The notes under the pieces were generated by a model that worked only from the letters and a program-made list of their open reading frames with translations, was not told the origin of the DNA and searched no databases. Positions 53,099 to 61,714 of a stretch of DNA of 61,725 nt are shown in pieces. The stretch is taken from NCBI RefSeq assembly GCF_001709345.1, contig NZ_MDTQ01000001.1, forward strand, positions 3,980,765 through 4,042,489. The letters are read 5' to 3'. Both the position numbers and the translations under genes were made by a program. The first letter of the stretch is position 1, and the number at the start of each line of letters is the position of its first letter. This stretch comes from Terasakiispira papahanaumokuakeensis (lineage in GTDB: Bacteria > Pseudomonadota > Gammaproteobacteria > Pseudomonadales > Halomonadaceae).

Positions 53099-53116
53099 CT
53101 GACGATGGATACTTCA

Positions 53117-53860
53117 ATGCTTGTTATTCCTGCAATCGATCTTAAAGATGGTCAATGTGTGCGGCTGAAGCAGGGGCGCATGGATGATGCAACTCACTAT
53201 GGCAGCGATCCCGTTGAGATGGCTGCACGTTGGGTTGAGGCTGGCGCTCGTCGTTTGCATTTGGTTGATCTGAACGGGGCTTTTGATGGTCAGCCGGTGA
53301 ATGGCGAGGCGGTTACCGCGATTGCACAAGCGAATCCTAACTTACCCATTCAGATCGGTGGGGGCATTCGATCGGCCCATACCATTGAGCATTATCTAAC
53401 CGCGGGTGTGCAGTGGGTGATTATCGGCACCAAAGCGGTGAAAGAACCTGAGTTTGTGACTGAAATGTGTCGCCTGTTCCCTGGCCATATTATTGTGGGC
53501 CTAGATGCTCAAGAGGGTTTTGTGGCGACGGATGGTTGGGCGGAAGTGTCCACGATCAAGGCCACTGAGCTGGCTAAGCGTTTTGCTGATGATGGTGTTT
53601 CAAGCATCGTTTATACCGATATTAGCCGAGATGGCATGCTGCAGGGCGTTAATGTTGAATCGACCGTTGAGCTGGCGCAAGTCGGCGGGATTCCGGTCGT
53701 GGCGTCTGGTGGGGTCACCAATATGGACGATATTGACCAACTGGCCCAAGTCTCAGACCAGGGGATCTTAGGCGCGATTACGGGGCGTGCTATTTATGAA
53801 GGCACTTTAGACCTTGCCGAGGCCCAAGCATTGGCAGATCAGATTACTGGACAAGCGTAA
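53117..53860 (+). CDS. hisA: ProFAR (5'-ProFAR) isomerase
   Basis: 247 residues from the ATG at 53117 ([20 protein letters not shown]), the family start; an ATG at 53105 is in frame, and no strong ribosome binding site decides. It is a TIM barrel with the catalytic Asp in AIDLKDG and the second in [10 protein letters not shown], plus the phosphate loops QIGGGIRS and [12 protein letters not shown]. It isomerises ProFAR to PRFAR for HisFH. The hisF gene follows after 10 bases. Confidence 0.96.
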   Translation: MLVIPAIDLKDGQCVRLKQGRMDDATHYGSDPVEMAARWVEAGARRLHLVDLNGAFDGQPVNGEAVTAIAQANPNLPIQIGGGIRSAHTIEHYLTAGVQWVIIGTKAVKEPEFVTEMCRLFPGHIIVGLDAQEGFVATDGWAEVSTIKATELAKRFADDGVSSIVYTDISRDGMLQGVNVESTVELAQVGGIPVVASGGVTNMDDIDQLAQVSDQGILGAITGRAIYEGTLDLAEAQALADQITGQA

Positions 53861-53869
53861 GGAGTCCTT

Positions 53870-54643
53870 ATGGGGTTGGCCAAACGTATTATTCCTTGTC
53901 TGGATGTGGATAACGGTCGCGTCGTTAAAGGGGTCAATTTTGTTGATATCCGCGATGCCGGTGATCCAGTCGAAGTGGCTAAGCGTTACAATGAGCAAGG
54001 CGCCGATGAAATTACTTTTTTAGATATTACGGCGACGCATGAAGGGCGCGGTACCACCATTGATATGGTTGAGCGGATTGCCGGAGAGGTTTTTATCCCG
54101 CTTACCGTGGGTGGTGGGATTCGTACTTGTGATGATATTCGCGCCATGCTCAATGCCGGTGCTGATAAAGTGGCGATCAACTCAGCGGCAGTGACGCGGC
54201 CGGATTTTGTACGTGAGGCCGCAGAACGCTTTGGTAATCAGTGTATTGTCGTGGCCATTGACTGCAAACAAGTCTCGACTGAAGGTGATGTCGCGCGTTG
54301 GGAAATATTCACCCATGGTGGCCGTAAGCCAACGGGTCTCGATGCGGTGGAGTGGGCCAAAAAAATGGTCGCATTAGGGGCGGGTGAGTTATTGCTCACC
54401 AGCATGGATCGAGATGGAACGAAAAATGGTTTTGATCTCGCGGTTACCCGAGCCATTAGTGATGCGGTCCATGTACCTGTTATTGCTTCTGGCGGAGTGG
54501 GGAATCTGGATCATCTCGTGGAGGGGGTGACACTCGGCGGCGCTGATGCGGTATTGGCCGCCAGTATTTTCCATTTTGGTGAATATTCAGTCCCCCAAGC
54601 CAAGCAGCATTTGCAGCAGTGTGGTATCGAGATGCGCCTTTAA
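53870..54643 (+). CDS. hisF: Imidazole glycerol phosphate synthase, cyclase subunit
   Basis: 257 residues, from an ATG with an AAGGAG box. It is a TIM barrel paralogous to HisA. The catalytic Asp11 is in [15 protein letters not shown] and Asp130 in VVAIDCKQ; the phosphate loops [11 protein letters not shown] and [12 protein letters not shown] are complete. With HisH it makes imidazole glycerol phosphate and AICAR from PRFAR. An outer-membrane protein gene starts 26 bases later and may share the transcript. Confidence 0.97.
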   Translation: MGLAKRIIPCLDVDNGRVVKGVNFVDIRDAGDPVEVAKRYNEQGADEITFLDITATHEGRGTTIDMVERIAGEVFIPLTVGGGIRTCDDIRAMLNAGADKVAINSAAVTRPDFVREAAERFGNQCIVVAIDCKQVSTEGDVARWEIFTHGGRKPTGLDAVEWAKKMVALGAGELLLTSMDRDGTKNGFDLAVTRAISDAVHVPVIASGGVGNLDHLVEGVTLGGADAVLAASIFHFGEYSVPQAKQHLQQCGIEMRL

Positions 54644-54669
54644 ATGATGAATTTTAAATAGGATATCTG

Positions 54670-55200
54670 ATGAATTTGCGGTGGCGCAGCAAACTTTTGG
54701 GATTGGTGGCCCTTTCTTTTTTTGTCTCTCCTGCTTGGGCTACGGCATCGCAGTCACCTCAATGGTTATTAATGACCTCTTTTTGGACGAAACACTTTGA
54801 CCCCAAGCCAGAGCATAATAACCATCAAGATATGATTAACCTTGAATACCAAACGGCGCCTAGTGAGGCGCCGTTTGACTGGTTGCCTGCTCAACCTGAC
54901 ATACGTTATTTAGCGGGTGCCGCCACTTTTCGTAACTCTTTTGCCCAGCGTAGTGAATATGCTTATGTGGGGGTTACTCAACGTTGGTGGGGCAGCGACC
55001 AGTGGGATATTTATGGCAAGTTGACGATGGGCTTATTACATGGCTATCGCGGTGAATATAAAGACAAAATTCCCTTAAACGGTTGGGGGACTGCGCCGGC
55101 GGTGTTGCCCGGGGTAGGGGCCAGCTGGGGGCCCGTGTCGACTGAGGTCATTCTCTTTGGTTCTGCCGGAATAATGTGGACTGGCGGCGTGCGCTTTTAA
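54670..55200 (+). CDS. Small outer-membrane beta-barrel protein (PagP-like size)
   Basis: 176 residues. A signal peptide (to about residue 27, AWATA) precedes a mature domain of about 150 residues with alternating hydrophobic strands and a C-terminal Phe (WTGGVRF), which suggests an 8-stranded outer-membrane barrel. The HFDPKPEHNNHQDMINLEYQ, GAATFRNSFAQRSEYAYVG and LLHGYRGEYKDKIPLNGWG blocks are conserved in gammaproteobacterial proteins that databases often call 'sn-glycerol-3-phosphate transporter', a name I do not support. It could be a lipid A-modifying enzyme or a porin-like protein. An AGGATAT box precedes the ATG. Confidence 0.7.
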   Translation: MNLRWRSKLLGLVALSFFVSPAWATASQSPQWLLMTSFWTKHFDPKPEHNNHQDMINLEYQTAPSEAPFDWLPAQPDIRYLAGAATFRNSFAQRSEYAYVGVTQRWWGSDQWDIYGKLTMGLLHGYRGEYKDKIPLNGWGTAPAVLPGVGASWGPVSTEVILFGSAGIMWTGGVRF

Positions 55201-55218
55201 ACGGCAGTTTGACGGTAT

Positions 55219-55248
55219 AGGCTTAAGCCTCGCTTATGCCTTTTCTTT
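55219..55248 (+). terminator. Terminator ending the his operon and outer-membrane gene
   Basis: A 10-bp stem with one mismatch (AGGCTTAAGC / GCTTATGCCT), a CTC loop and TTTCTTT. Confidence 0.7.
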
Positions 55249-56390
55249 CAGCCCGACTTATGAAATGGCAGCCTTTGACGCAGTTGCTCGATGTGTTGAG
55301 TCATTTGCTGTTGCTCGGTTTCAACATAGTGCTTAATGGCTTGGCGGAACATGGCGGTTTCGATCCAGTGTGCTGACCAGGTGGCAATGGGTTCGAAGCC
55401 GCGTTGAATCTTATGCTCTCCCTGGGCGCCAGCATCAAAATGTTGAAGGCCTTGATCAATACAGTAATCAATGCCCTGGTAGTAGCAGGTTTCAAAGTGC
55501 AGGCTGTCATATTCATCAAGACATCCCCAGTAACGCCCATATAGATGGTGTTGATCTCGGAATGATAAGGCGGCTGCTACGGCCTCTTGGTGATGATAAG
55601 CCATGACTAATACCAGCTGTTCAGGCATCGTTTGTCGTAATTGCTGGAAGAAGTCCTGATTTAAGTACCCTTGTCGTCCACGCTTGAGGTAGGTGAGTTG
55701 GTAAAAGTGGTAGAAATGAGTCAAGTGCGCTGCCGTAATCTCATGGCCCGCTAGGGTTTGTAATGTGATTGCTTGTTCGATACAGCGGCGCCGCTCACGT
55801 TTGACGGTTTTACGGCGCTTTGCGGTCATGGTGTTGAGAAAATCATCAAAGCTGTGATATCCCCGGTTGTACCAATGATATTGGCAACCTTGCCTGAGCA
55901 GTAATGATTGAGCTTGATAGTGATGGCGTGTTGCGGGGGGCATAAATAATGTGTGCCAGCTGGACAAACGGTGTTCTTCACATAATTGCCTGATGGCTTG
56001 GGTCATAGCGCTAATGCTGTGATCCAAGCTGATCTGTGTGGGGTTATATAACAACCGTGGCCCTACGCTGGGTGTGAAGGGTATAGCGGTGACTAATTTG
56101 GGGTAATAATCTTCGCCATATTGTGTCCAAGCCTCTTCCCAAGCCCAGTCAAATACATACTCTCCCCACGGGTGGTACTTTAAATATAGCGGCATCGCCG
56201 CAACCCGTTGGTCTCCCTGGTGCAATGTTAGATGTAAGGGTTGCCAGCCGCTGTCGCCACCAACACAGCCGCTACTTTCTAAAGCTTCAAGAAATGCATG
56301 GCGGGTAAACGGATTATCATCGCAACGTAATCCATCCCATTGTGAGGCAGGGATCTCTCGAATCTGAGTATGAATCGTGACGGTTTGCAT
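55248..56390 (-). CDS. FemAB/GNAT-like protein (DUF482, peptidoglycan-biosynthesis-like)
   Basis: 380 residues. The NPFTRHAFLEALESSGCVGG, GWQPLHLTL, MPLYLKYHPWGEYVFDWAWE, RHHYQAQSLL and RKTVKRERRRC blocks and the second-half YYQGIDYCIDQGLQHFDAGAQGEHK match PF04339 (DUF482), a double GNAT-fold family related to FemAB tRNA-dependent aminoacyltransferases. The substrate is unknown; amino-acid transfer in the cytosol is the best guess. It is followed on the same strand by DUF1415, with a 12-base gap to the next start, so the two are probably one operon. The DUF1415 gene is upstream. Confidence 0.88.
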   Translation of the reverse strand: MQTVTIHTQIREIPASQWDGLRCDDNPFTRHAFLEALESSGCVGGDSGWQPLHLTLHQGDQRVAAMPLYLKYHPWGEYVFDWAWEEAWTQYGEDYYPKLVTAIPFTPSVGPRLLYNPTQISLDHSISAMTQAIRQLCEEHRLSSWHTLFMPPATRHHYQAQSLLLRQGCQYHWYNRGYHSFDDFLNTMTAKRRKTVKRERRRCIEQAITLQTLAGHEITAAHLTHFYHFYQLTYLKRGRQGYLNQDFFQQLRQTMPEQLVLVMAYHHQEAVAAALSFRDQHHLYGRYWGCLDEYDSLHFETCYYQGIDYCIDQGLQHFDAGAQGEHKIQRGFEPIATWSAHWIETAMFRQAIKHYVETEQQQMTQHIEQLRQRLPFHKSG

Positions 56391-56401
56391 CGGGTTTCAG
56401 A

Positions 56402-56965
56402 TCATACTTTGAAGCAGTTTTCACGTAAGGCCTCTACTGCGGGCCGTCCCATTTGCGTCAGGTGCTCAATATTGCGCTCAGGGATCTTTTGTGTCTCTCC
56501 ATAATGTGCGATTGCTTTTTCAACACTCGATTCTCGGAGCAAGTGCAGCATGGGGTAAGGTGACCGGTTAGTGAAGTTGGCCGCATCATCTGGGTCACTA
56601 TCAGCAAAGTAATATTCGGGATGAAAAGTGGCTAATTGATAAATACCTTCATAGTCGGCATCAAATAAAAAATCTTCTGCACGGGCGACAAACTCAAGAT
56701 AAGATTCGAAGCTTTTGAATAGTTCAGGCATGACGATAAGTGAGGTTTCAATCTGTGGATGTTGCTCCATCCACAGGCATTCATCCTCTAGGGCGCTCAA
56801 AGCTTCTCGGGCTTTTCGGGCCCGAGTGACCTGAATCCTCATGTCTGGCCTGGCTAATTCATAGCGGGCGAATGGGCAGATGTTATGGGCCACAATAAAG
56901 CTTCGCACCCAGTTCAGGGTATGCGCTGTGATCAGAGCATCTGTCTGTGAAGTTTCTGTGGCCAT
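56402..56965 (-). CDS. DUF1415 protein
   Basis: 187 residues, from the ATG at 56965. The blocks NWVRSFIVAHNICPFARYEL, SLIVMPELFKSFESYLEF, GIYQLATFHPEYYFADSD, NFTNRSPYPMLHLLRESSVE and IPERNIEHLTQMG are those of DUF1415, a conserved soluble protein of unknown function in proteobacteria. The invariant CPF Cys and several conserved His could bind metal. Its operon partners are the DUF482 gene downstream and perhaps YdiJ upstream (51-bp gap). Confidence 0.92.
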   Translation of the reverse strand: MATETSQTDALITAHTLNWVRSFIVAHNICPFARYELARPDMRIQVTRARKAREALSALEDECLWMEQHPQIETSLIVMPELFKSFESYLEFVARAEDFLFDADYEGIYQLATFHPEYYFADSDPDDAANFTNRSPYPMLHLLRESSVEKAIAHYGETQKIPERNIEHLTQMGRPAVEALRENCFKV

Positions 56966-57015
56966 ACGTTAACGCACTCTCATATTAAGTTTAAAAGCGA
57001 TGGTTCCGGCGTTCT

Positions 57016-60000
57016 TTAGGCCGCTTGGCTGGCTTCGACTTGTTGGCTCATCACATGGAGCAATGCTTGAACGGGATGCTTAAGCCCTTGGTCATCGCCT
57101 TCCATTCGCTTGACTTGTGAGCGGCATGAGTAGCCCGTAGCCAGTAATTGTTCAACCCCTTCTTGTTGAATAATTTCACCCCAGCTCTGTCGGTAAATAA
57201 TTTCGGACGTCTCACGATTTTGAGCTTCATGGCCAAAAGTCCCCGCCATACCACAGCAACCGTTATTGATCACTTCTAGTGGTACACCCAATGCGGAAAA
57301 CACTTGCTGCCATTGTTTAACCGCATGAACTGCATTGGTTTTTTCTGTGCAGTGGGCCAGTAGTTTAAATGGTTGGCTATAGTGAATCGCTTGTGGAGTT
57401 AATAAGTCGAGGCGCTCGACGAGCCACTCTTGTAACAGCATGACATTGGGGGTCTGCGACTCGCCAAGCAACTTGGCATATTCTTGTCGGTAAGTCAGCG
57501 TCATGGCGGGATCTAACCCTGCTAATTGTACGCCAGTGTCACTGAGTGTTCGAAGCAACTGTGCATTGCGTCGCGCTGCGCGATCAAAGGCCTTCATAAA
57601 CCCTTGAACATGGAGCGGTTTCCCATTAGGTCGATAAGGCGCTATCAAAACGTTAAAGCCGAGCTTACGGAGCAAGCATAATGTATCGAGCACGACTTGT
57701 GACTCGAAATAACTGGTGAAGGCATCTTGTACCAACACCAGCGTCATGCGCCGCTCACTATCACTCAGTGCGCGGAGTTTAGCTGGAGTCGCTTCGGGGA
57801 GCCCCAATTCATCCAAGCGTGTGCCGAGCTGTACGGTACTTAATAGCGGGCTATCAACCATGCCTGCATAACGCGCTAACCCTTTTTTGACCCATTGATT
57901 ACGCATTGCTGCATTGTATAAACCGGTAAAACGACCCAATGTCGGCATGAGATATTCCAGTGAGCCGATGAAGTAGTCTTTGAGCGGTCGTAAGTAGCGC
58001 TGATGGTAAAGCTCTAGAAACTGGCTGCGGAACTCAGGCACGCTTACTTTGATCGGGCACTGGCCTGCACAGGATTTGCATGACAAACAACCTGCCATGG
58101 CATCATAGACTTCATGTGAGAAATCAACGTCACCACGGCGTTTGGCTAAGGTATTTTTAATCCGCGCGGGTAAGCTGCGCCAAAAACCGGGTGGTTTGGC
58201 GGCCGCTTCGATCACATTGACGCCTGCATTCCCCTGTTGACGAAGCCATTCCCTCATCAAACTGGCTCGACCTTTGGGGGATTGCCGGCGTTCTCGGGTG
58301 GCCTTCCATGACGGGCACATGGGGTCATTGACGTCATAGTTAAAACAAGCCCCATTACCATTACAATAAACCGCACTGGGGAAGTGTTGCCAGACGGCCT
58401 CGTCAATCTGTCTATCCAGTTCACCGCGAGTGGTGACTTCATCGATCTTAAGCAACTCAGCGCCATCGATTGTGATGGGGGTTGCAATCTTTCCGGGGTT
58501 GATCTGATTACGCGGATCAGCCGCTGCTTTAAGGGCTTGTAAACTGGGATAAAGCTCACCAAAAAATTCGGGAGCATATTCAGAACGTACCCCTTTGCCG
58601 TGTTCACCCCAGAGTAAGCCATGATACTTTTGAGTGAGAGCTGCGACTTGGTCGCTGATGGTGCGCACCATGGCCAATTGTTGCGGGTCTTTCATATCGA
58701 TTGCCGGGCGGACATGTAGTACACCAGCGTCGACATGCCCGAACATGCCATATTGTAAATGGTGGCTATCCAGCAACTGTCGAAATTCCGCAATATAATC
58801 CGCCAAGTTTTCTGGCGGGACTGCCGTATCTTCAACAAATGGAATGGGGCGCTTTTCGCCTTTCGCATTACCCAATAGACCTACAGCACGCTTTCGCATG
58901 GCATAGACTTGTGTGATCTGTGCATGCCCGGTGGCAATGGTGTGGCCAATGCGAGAAACCGTGGAATCTTGCTGGAGGTGATCGGTAAATGCTTGGACTT
59001 TTGAGTTGAGTGCCTGCTCAGTCTCGGCATTAAATTCGATCAGGTTGATGCCCCGAGTGGGCGGCGCATTCTCTTCTGCTGGAAAGTAATCCGCGACTTG
59101 GTTCCAGACAATATCTTCCATTGCCAGCAACAAGACTTTTTCATCAACCGTTTCAATGGACGTCGGGCGATTATCCTCAATGGCCATCAGTGCTTTAGCA
59201 TCTCGAAGCGCATCCATGAAACCGGCATATCGGACATTCACTAGAGCGGAGTGCTTAGGAATGGGCAATACGTTGAGTGTTGCCTCGGCAATAAAGCCTA
59301 GTGAGCCCTCGCTGCCGCATAGAATGCTATTCAGATTGAAGTAGCCCTGTTCGTCTCGCAGGTGAGCAAGATCATAGCCCGTTAAGCAGCGGTTCAGTTT
59401 GGGGAATTTGGCTTCAATCAGCGGCTTTTGCTGATCAATAATGTCTCGCGCTTTGGCATGCACACGACCGACGGTATCGTCCCGCTGGCATATTGCTTCC
59501 AGCGCTGTCTCTTCTTTAATAGGCGTTGAGTGCCAGAGTTCTCCCCCTAGGAATACGGTGGATAGGGCTAAAACATGATCACGTGTTTTACCGTATTCGC
59601 AAGAACCTTGCCCAGAGGCGTCGGTATTGATCATACCGCCAATGGTGGCCCGGTTAGATGTCGACAACTCTGGGGCAAAGAAAAGCCCGTGCGGTTTGAG
59701 GGCCGCATTGAGTTGATCTTTGACGACCCCGGCTTGGACCCTGACCTGACGTTTCTCTACATCAATCTCCAGAATTTGGTTCATATGGCGTGAAATGTCC
59801 ACAACCACACCATCGGTTAATGATTGGCCATTAGTCCCTGTCCCGCCGCCCCGTGGTGTCACGGCTAATTGTGAAAACTCCGGCTGGTCCATGAGTCGCG
59901 CAATACATTGCAAGTCTTCGGCGTGGCGCGGATAAACCACCGCTTGGGGCAGTTGTTGATAGATCGAGTTATCGGTAGACATCACTAATCGATCAGTTAA

Positions 60001-60120
60001 GACCGTCGGTGATGTTGGGTCCGGGCTGACTTCTCCTGAGAAGCCCGCTTGGCGTAGCGCGCTTAAGAAGTCTAGATAAGGTTGTTCTGGTGTCGTGACT
60101 ACGGGGATCTGGGCAATCAT
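57016..60120 (-). CDS. ydiJ: YdiJ-type D-2-hydroxyglutarate dehydrogenase (FAD and Fe-S)
   Basis: 1034 residues, close to E. coli YdiJ (1018). An FAD-binding PCMH domain (about 60-260, TPRGGGTGTNGQSLTDGVVV, INTDASGQGSCEYGKTRDHV) and an FAD-oxidase C domain are followed by ferredoxin-like Fe-S clusters (CNGNGACFNYDVNDPMCPS at about 590, CLSCKSCAGQCPIKV at about 680) and a C-terminal CCG-type domain (NGCCGMAGTFGHE). It oxidises D-2-hydroxyglutarate to 2-oxoglutarate, which lets SerA run forwards. It is probably cotranscribed with DUF1415 and the DUF482 gene. Confidence 0.93.
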   Translation of the reverse strand: MIAQIPVVTTPEQPYLDFLSALRQAGFSGEVSPDPTSPTVLTDRLVMSTDNSIYQQLPQAVVYPRHAEDLQCIARLMDQPEFSQLAVTPRGGGTGTNGQSLTDGVVVDISRHMNQILEIDVEKRQVRVQAGVVKDQLNAALKPHGLFFAPELSTSNRATIGGMINTDASGQGSCEYGKTRDHVLALSTVFLGGELWHSTPIKEETALEAICQRDDTVGRVHAKARDIIDQQKPLIEAKFPKLNRCLTGYDLAHLRDEQGYFNLNSILCGSEGSLGFIAEATLNVLPIPKHSALVNVRYAGFMDALRDAKALMAIEDNRPTSIETVDEKVLLLAMEDIVWNQVADYFPAEENAPPTRGINLIEFNAETEQALNSKVQAFTDHLQQDSTVSRIGHTIATGHAQITQVYAMRKRAVGLLGNAKGEKRPIPFVEDTAVPPENLADYIAEFRQLLDSHHLQYGMFGHVDAGVLHVRPAIDMKDPQQLAMVRTISDQVAALTQKYHGLLWGEHGKGVRSEYAPEFFGELYPSLQALKAAADPRNQINPGKIATPITIDGAELLKIDEVTTRGELDRQIDEAVWQHFPSAVYCNGNGACFNYDVNDPMCPSWKATRERRQSPKGRASLMREWLRQQGNAGVNVIEAAAKPPGFWRSLPARIKNTLAKRRGDVDFSHEVYDAMAGCLSCKSCAGQCPIKVSVPEFRSQFLELYHQRYLRPLKDYFIGSLEYLMPTLGRFTGLYNAAMRNQWVKKGLARYAGMVDSPLLSTVQLGTRLDELGLPEATPAKLRALSDSERRMTLVLVQDAFTSYFESQVVLDTLCLLRKLGFNVLIAPYRPNGKPLHVQGFMKAFDRAARRNAQLLRTLSDTGVQLAGLDPAMTLTYRQEYAKLLGESQTPNVMLLQEWLVERLDLLTPQAIHYSQPFKLLAHCTEKTNAVHAVKQWQQVFSALGVPLEVINNGCCGMAGTFGHEAQNRETSEIIYRQSWGEIIQQEGVEQLLATGYSCRSQVKRMEGDDQGLKHPVQALLHVMSQQVEASQAA

Positions 60121-60266
60121 GGCTCGTCGGGTCGCTAGTCAATGGATCTAACATTAAGCTTATTTGTTAAGCCCCCCATGTTAGACCGATTCATAAGCAT
60201 TGCCGAGCCCCTATCGAGAGAACAAATTGATTCTTCTTGAACGCCACTGATATGAAGCGTTAGATC

Positions 60267-60461
60267 TCAGTCTCGAATTGCTGGACTGATCAGGCGTGTT
60301 GAGCTGGTATCAGCGTCTAGCTCTAATTGTCTCGCGGGCGTTGAGCATGGGCGCTGTCGCCAGCCATGGCGCGATAAAAAGGTGCCAAAACTGCTTCGAG
60401 AAGTTTTGGGTTGGCCGCTCTGATGCGGGGCTGCTTGCAAGATAGAAGAGGATGATGTCAT
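60267..60461 (-). CDS. Possible small iron-regulated ORF
   Basis: 64 residues, from an ATG with a GGGAG box seven bases upstream. It begins MTSSSSILQAAPHQSGQ, is Ser/Arg-rich and has no membrane segment or recognised motif; it does not match HemP. Its interest is the context: an overlapping Fur box and -10/-35 lie directly upstream on the same strand. The transcript could instead be a noncoding RNA. I cannot tell from the sequence whether the frame is translated. Confidence 0.3.
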   Translation of the reverse strand: MTSSSSILQAAPHQSGQPKTSRSSFGTFLSRHGWRQRPCSTPARQLELDADTSSTRLISPAIRD

Positions 60462-60486
60462 GGTGCCGCTCCCATTAAATGTTATC

Positions 60487-60505
60487 GCTAATGATAATGG
60501 TTATC
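60487..60505. promoter_or_regulatory. Fur box
   Basis: GCTAATGATAATGGTTATC matches the 19-bp consensus GATAATGATAATCATTATC at 16 positions. On the minus strand it overlaps a possible promoter, TTGATG (60518-60513), a 16-bp spacer and TATCAT (60496-60491). Confidence 0.65.
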
Positions 60506-60653
60506 GTTAATGCATCAACATGAAGTGAGCGCCTTCTTGATAGAGGTCAAATTTCTAGGATCAAGAAAGTAGCTTTCGGATATCTTTATGCGGCTTATAA
60601 TGAGCGCTCTGAGCAGTTCATGATGCTGGTTTGTTATTGTTAAGAGGCTGTTT

Positions 60654-61586
60654 GTGAAAGATAAATGGTTGCCACAGTTTATTGTTTGCCTCTGGAAAGG
60701 TGCCGCTCGTGTGCCGTTGAGAGGGTTGCATGGGCTGGCCTGGTTACTTGGGCGCGCTTTGTGGGGTATTAAAGGCCGAGAGCAGCAGGTGACGCGAACG
60801 AACCTGTCGCTATGCTACCCACGTCTTACCAAGCAAGAGCGTAGTCGTATGGAGCGCCAAAGTTTGTCTGCCAGTGCCGCCACGATGCTTGAGTTGGGCG
60901 TAATGTGGTTTGGCCCGCTCGATAAAACGTTAGCGCTGATTAAGCGAGTTCATGGTATTGAGCACCTTGAGGCGGCTCTAAAGCCAGGTCAGGGGGTTGT
61001 GTTGTTGGCGCCTCACATCGGCAATTGGGAGCTACTGAATCTTTGGTTATCCAAGCGTCATGCTTTCACTGCGATGTATGCGCCGCCTGAAATGGCCTCG
61101 CTTGACGTACATATTCGAGGTGGGCGAGAACGCGCAGGCGCTCATTTGGTGCCTACTGATCGGCGCGGTGTGATGCAGCTTATGAAAGCCCTCAAACGAG
61201 GAGAGATGGTTGGGGTCTTGCCTGACCAAGAGCCTGAGCCTGGACAAGGCGGTTGTTTTGCGCCTTTTTTTGGGATTCCTGCCTATACCGCGACGCTACT
61301 GCCTAAGCTCATTAGTCGCTCTGGAGCACGAGCGGTGATTGGTCTTGCCCGACGCTTGCCCGGAGGGGGAGGGTTCGAATTAATCTTCTTGCCACCTGAT
61401 GAGCGTGTTTATAGCGAAGATGAAGTGGTGGCTGCGGCTGGTGCAAATGCGTGTGTCGAGAGAGCTATTGTTGAAACGCCACTGCAGTATCAATGGGAAT
61501 ACAAGCGCTTTCGAGAGCGCCCCGGCGATACGTATAAGTTCTATGAACGCATTCGCAAGCGTAAGAAGAAAAAGAAGAAGGCATGA
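60654..61586 (+). CDS. LpxL/HtrB-family lipid A acyltransferase
   Basis: 310 residues, from a GTG with an AAGAGG box. The catalytic HX4(D/E) motif is HIGNWE (about residue 120); the NxxLCYP start (NLSLCYPRLTKQERS), LAPHIGNWELL, VPTDRRGVMQLMKALKRGEM and VLPDQEPEPGQGGCFAPFFG blocks define the family. It adds a secondary acyl chain to lipid A at the inner face of the cytoplasmic membrane. The C-terminus ends in a run of about ten Lys/Arg residues, which may bind acidic lipids or RNA. The stop overlaps the ATG of a 43-codon frame. The chain preference (lauroyl or myristoyl) cannot be told. Confidence 0.93.
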   Translation: MKDKWLPQFIVCLWKGAARVPLRGLHGLAWLLGRALWGIKGREQQVTRTNLSLCYPRLTKQERSRMERQSLSASAATMLELGVMWFGPLDKTLALIKRVHGIEHLEAALKPGQGVVLLAPHIGNWELLNLWLSKRHAFTAMYAPPEMASLDVHIRGGRERAGAHLVPTDRRGVMQLMKALKRGEMVGVLPDQEPEPGQGGCFAPFFGIPAYTATLLPKLISRSGARAVIGLARRLPGGGGFELIFLPPDERVYSEDEVVAAAGANACVERAIVETPLQYQWEYKRFRERPGDTYKFYERIRKRKKKKKKA

Positions 61587-61714
61587 AAGACGGCATGGTA
61601 AAGAGGCGTCAAAGGTCTAGACGGTTTAAGGTCGAGGGCTTGGTAAAGAAGGAAAATAGTCCCGCTAAGGCCTTACCGTCGTTGTTTGCTTCTATTGCAG
61701 GGTCCCTGGACTAA
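61583..61714 (+). CDS. Possible 43-codon ORF overlapping the acyltransferase stop (ATGA)
   Basis: It starts at 61583 in an ATGA overlap and encodes a basic N-terminus (MKDGMVKRRQRSRRFKVEG) and a more hydrophobic end. The overlap suggests coupling, but there is no other support. It could be the chance tail of an open frame. Confidence 0.3.
   Translation: MKDGMVKRRQRSRRFKVEGLVKKENSPAKALPSLFASIAGSLD

Larger units (their letters stand above)
60121..60653. other. Spacer between ydiJ and the LpxL-type gene
   Basis: 533 bp. It holds a small minus-strand ORF (60267-60461), the Fur box at 60487 and the upstream region of the acyltransferase gene. The part near ydiJ (60121-60260) shows nothing I can name. 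Confidence 0.5.

Noticed and set aside
54670-55200. sn-glycerol-3-phosphate transporter
   Set aside because: A 176-residue secreted beta-rich protein cannot be a GlpT-type permease.
60267-60461. HemP-like hemin uptake protein
   Set aside because: The Fur box suggested it, but the sequence lacks the conserved HemP C-terminal block.
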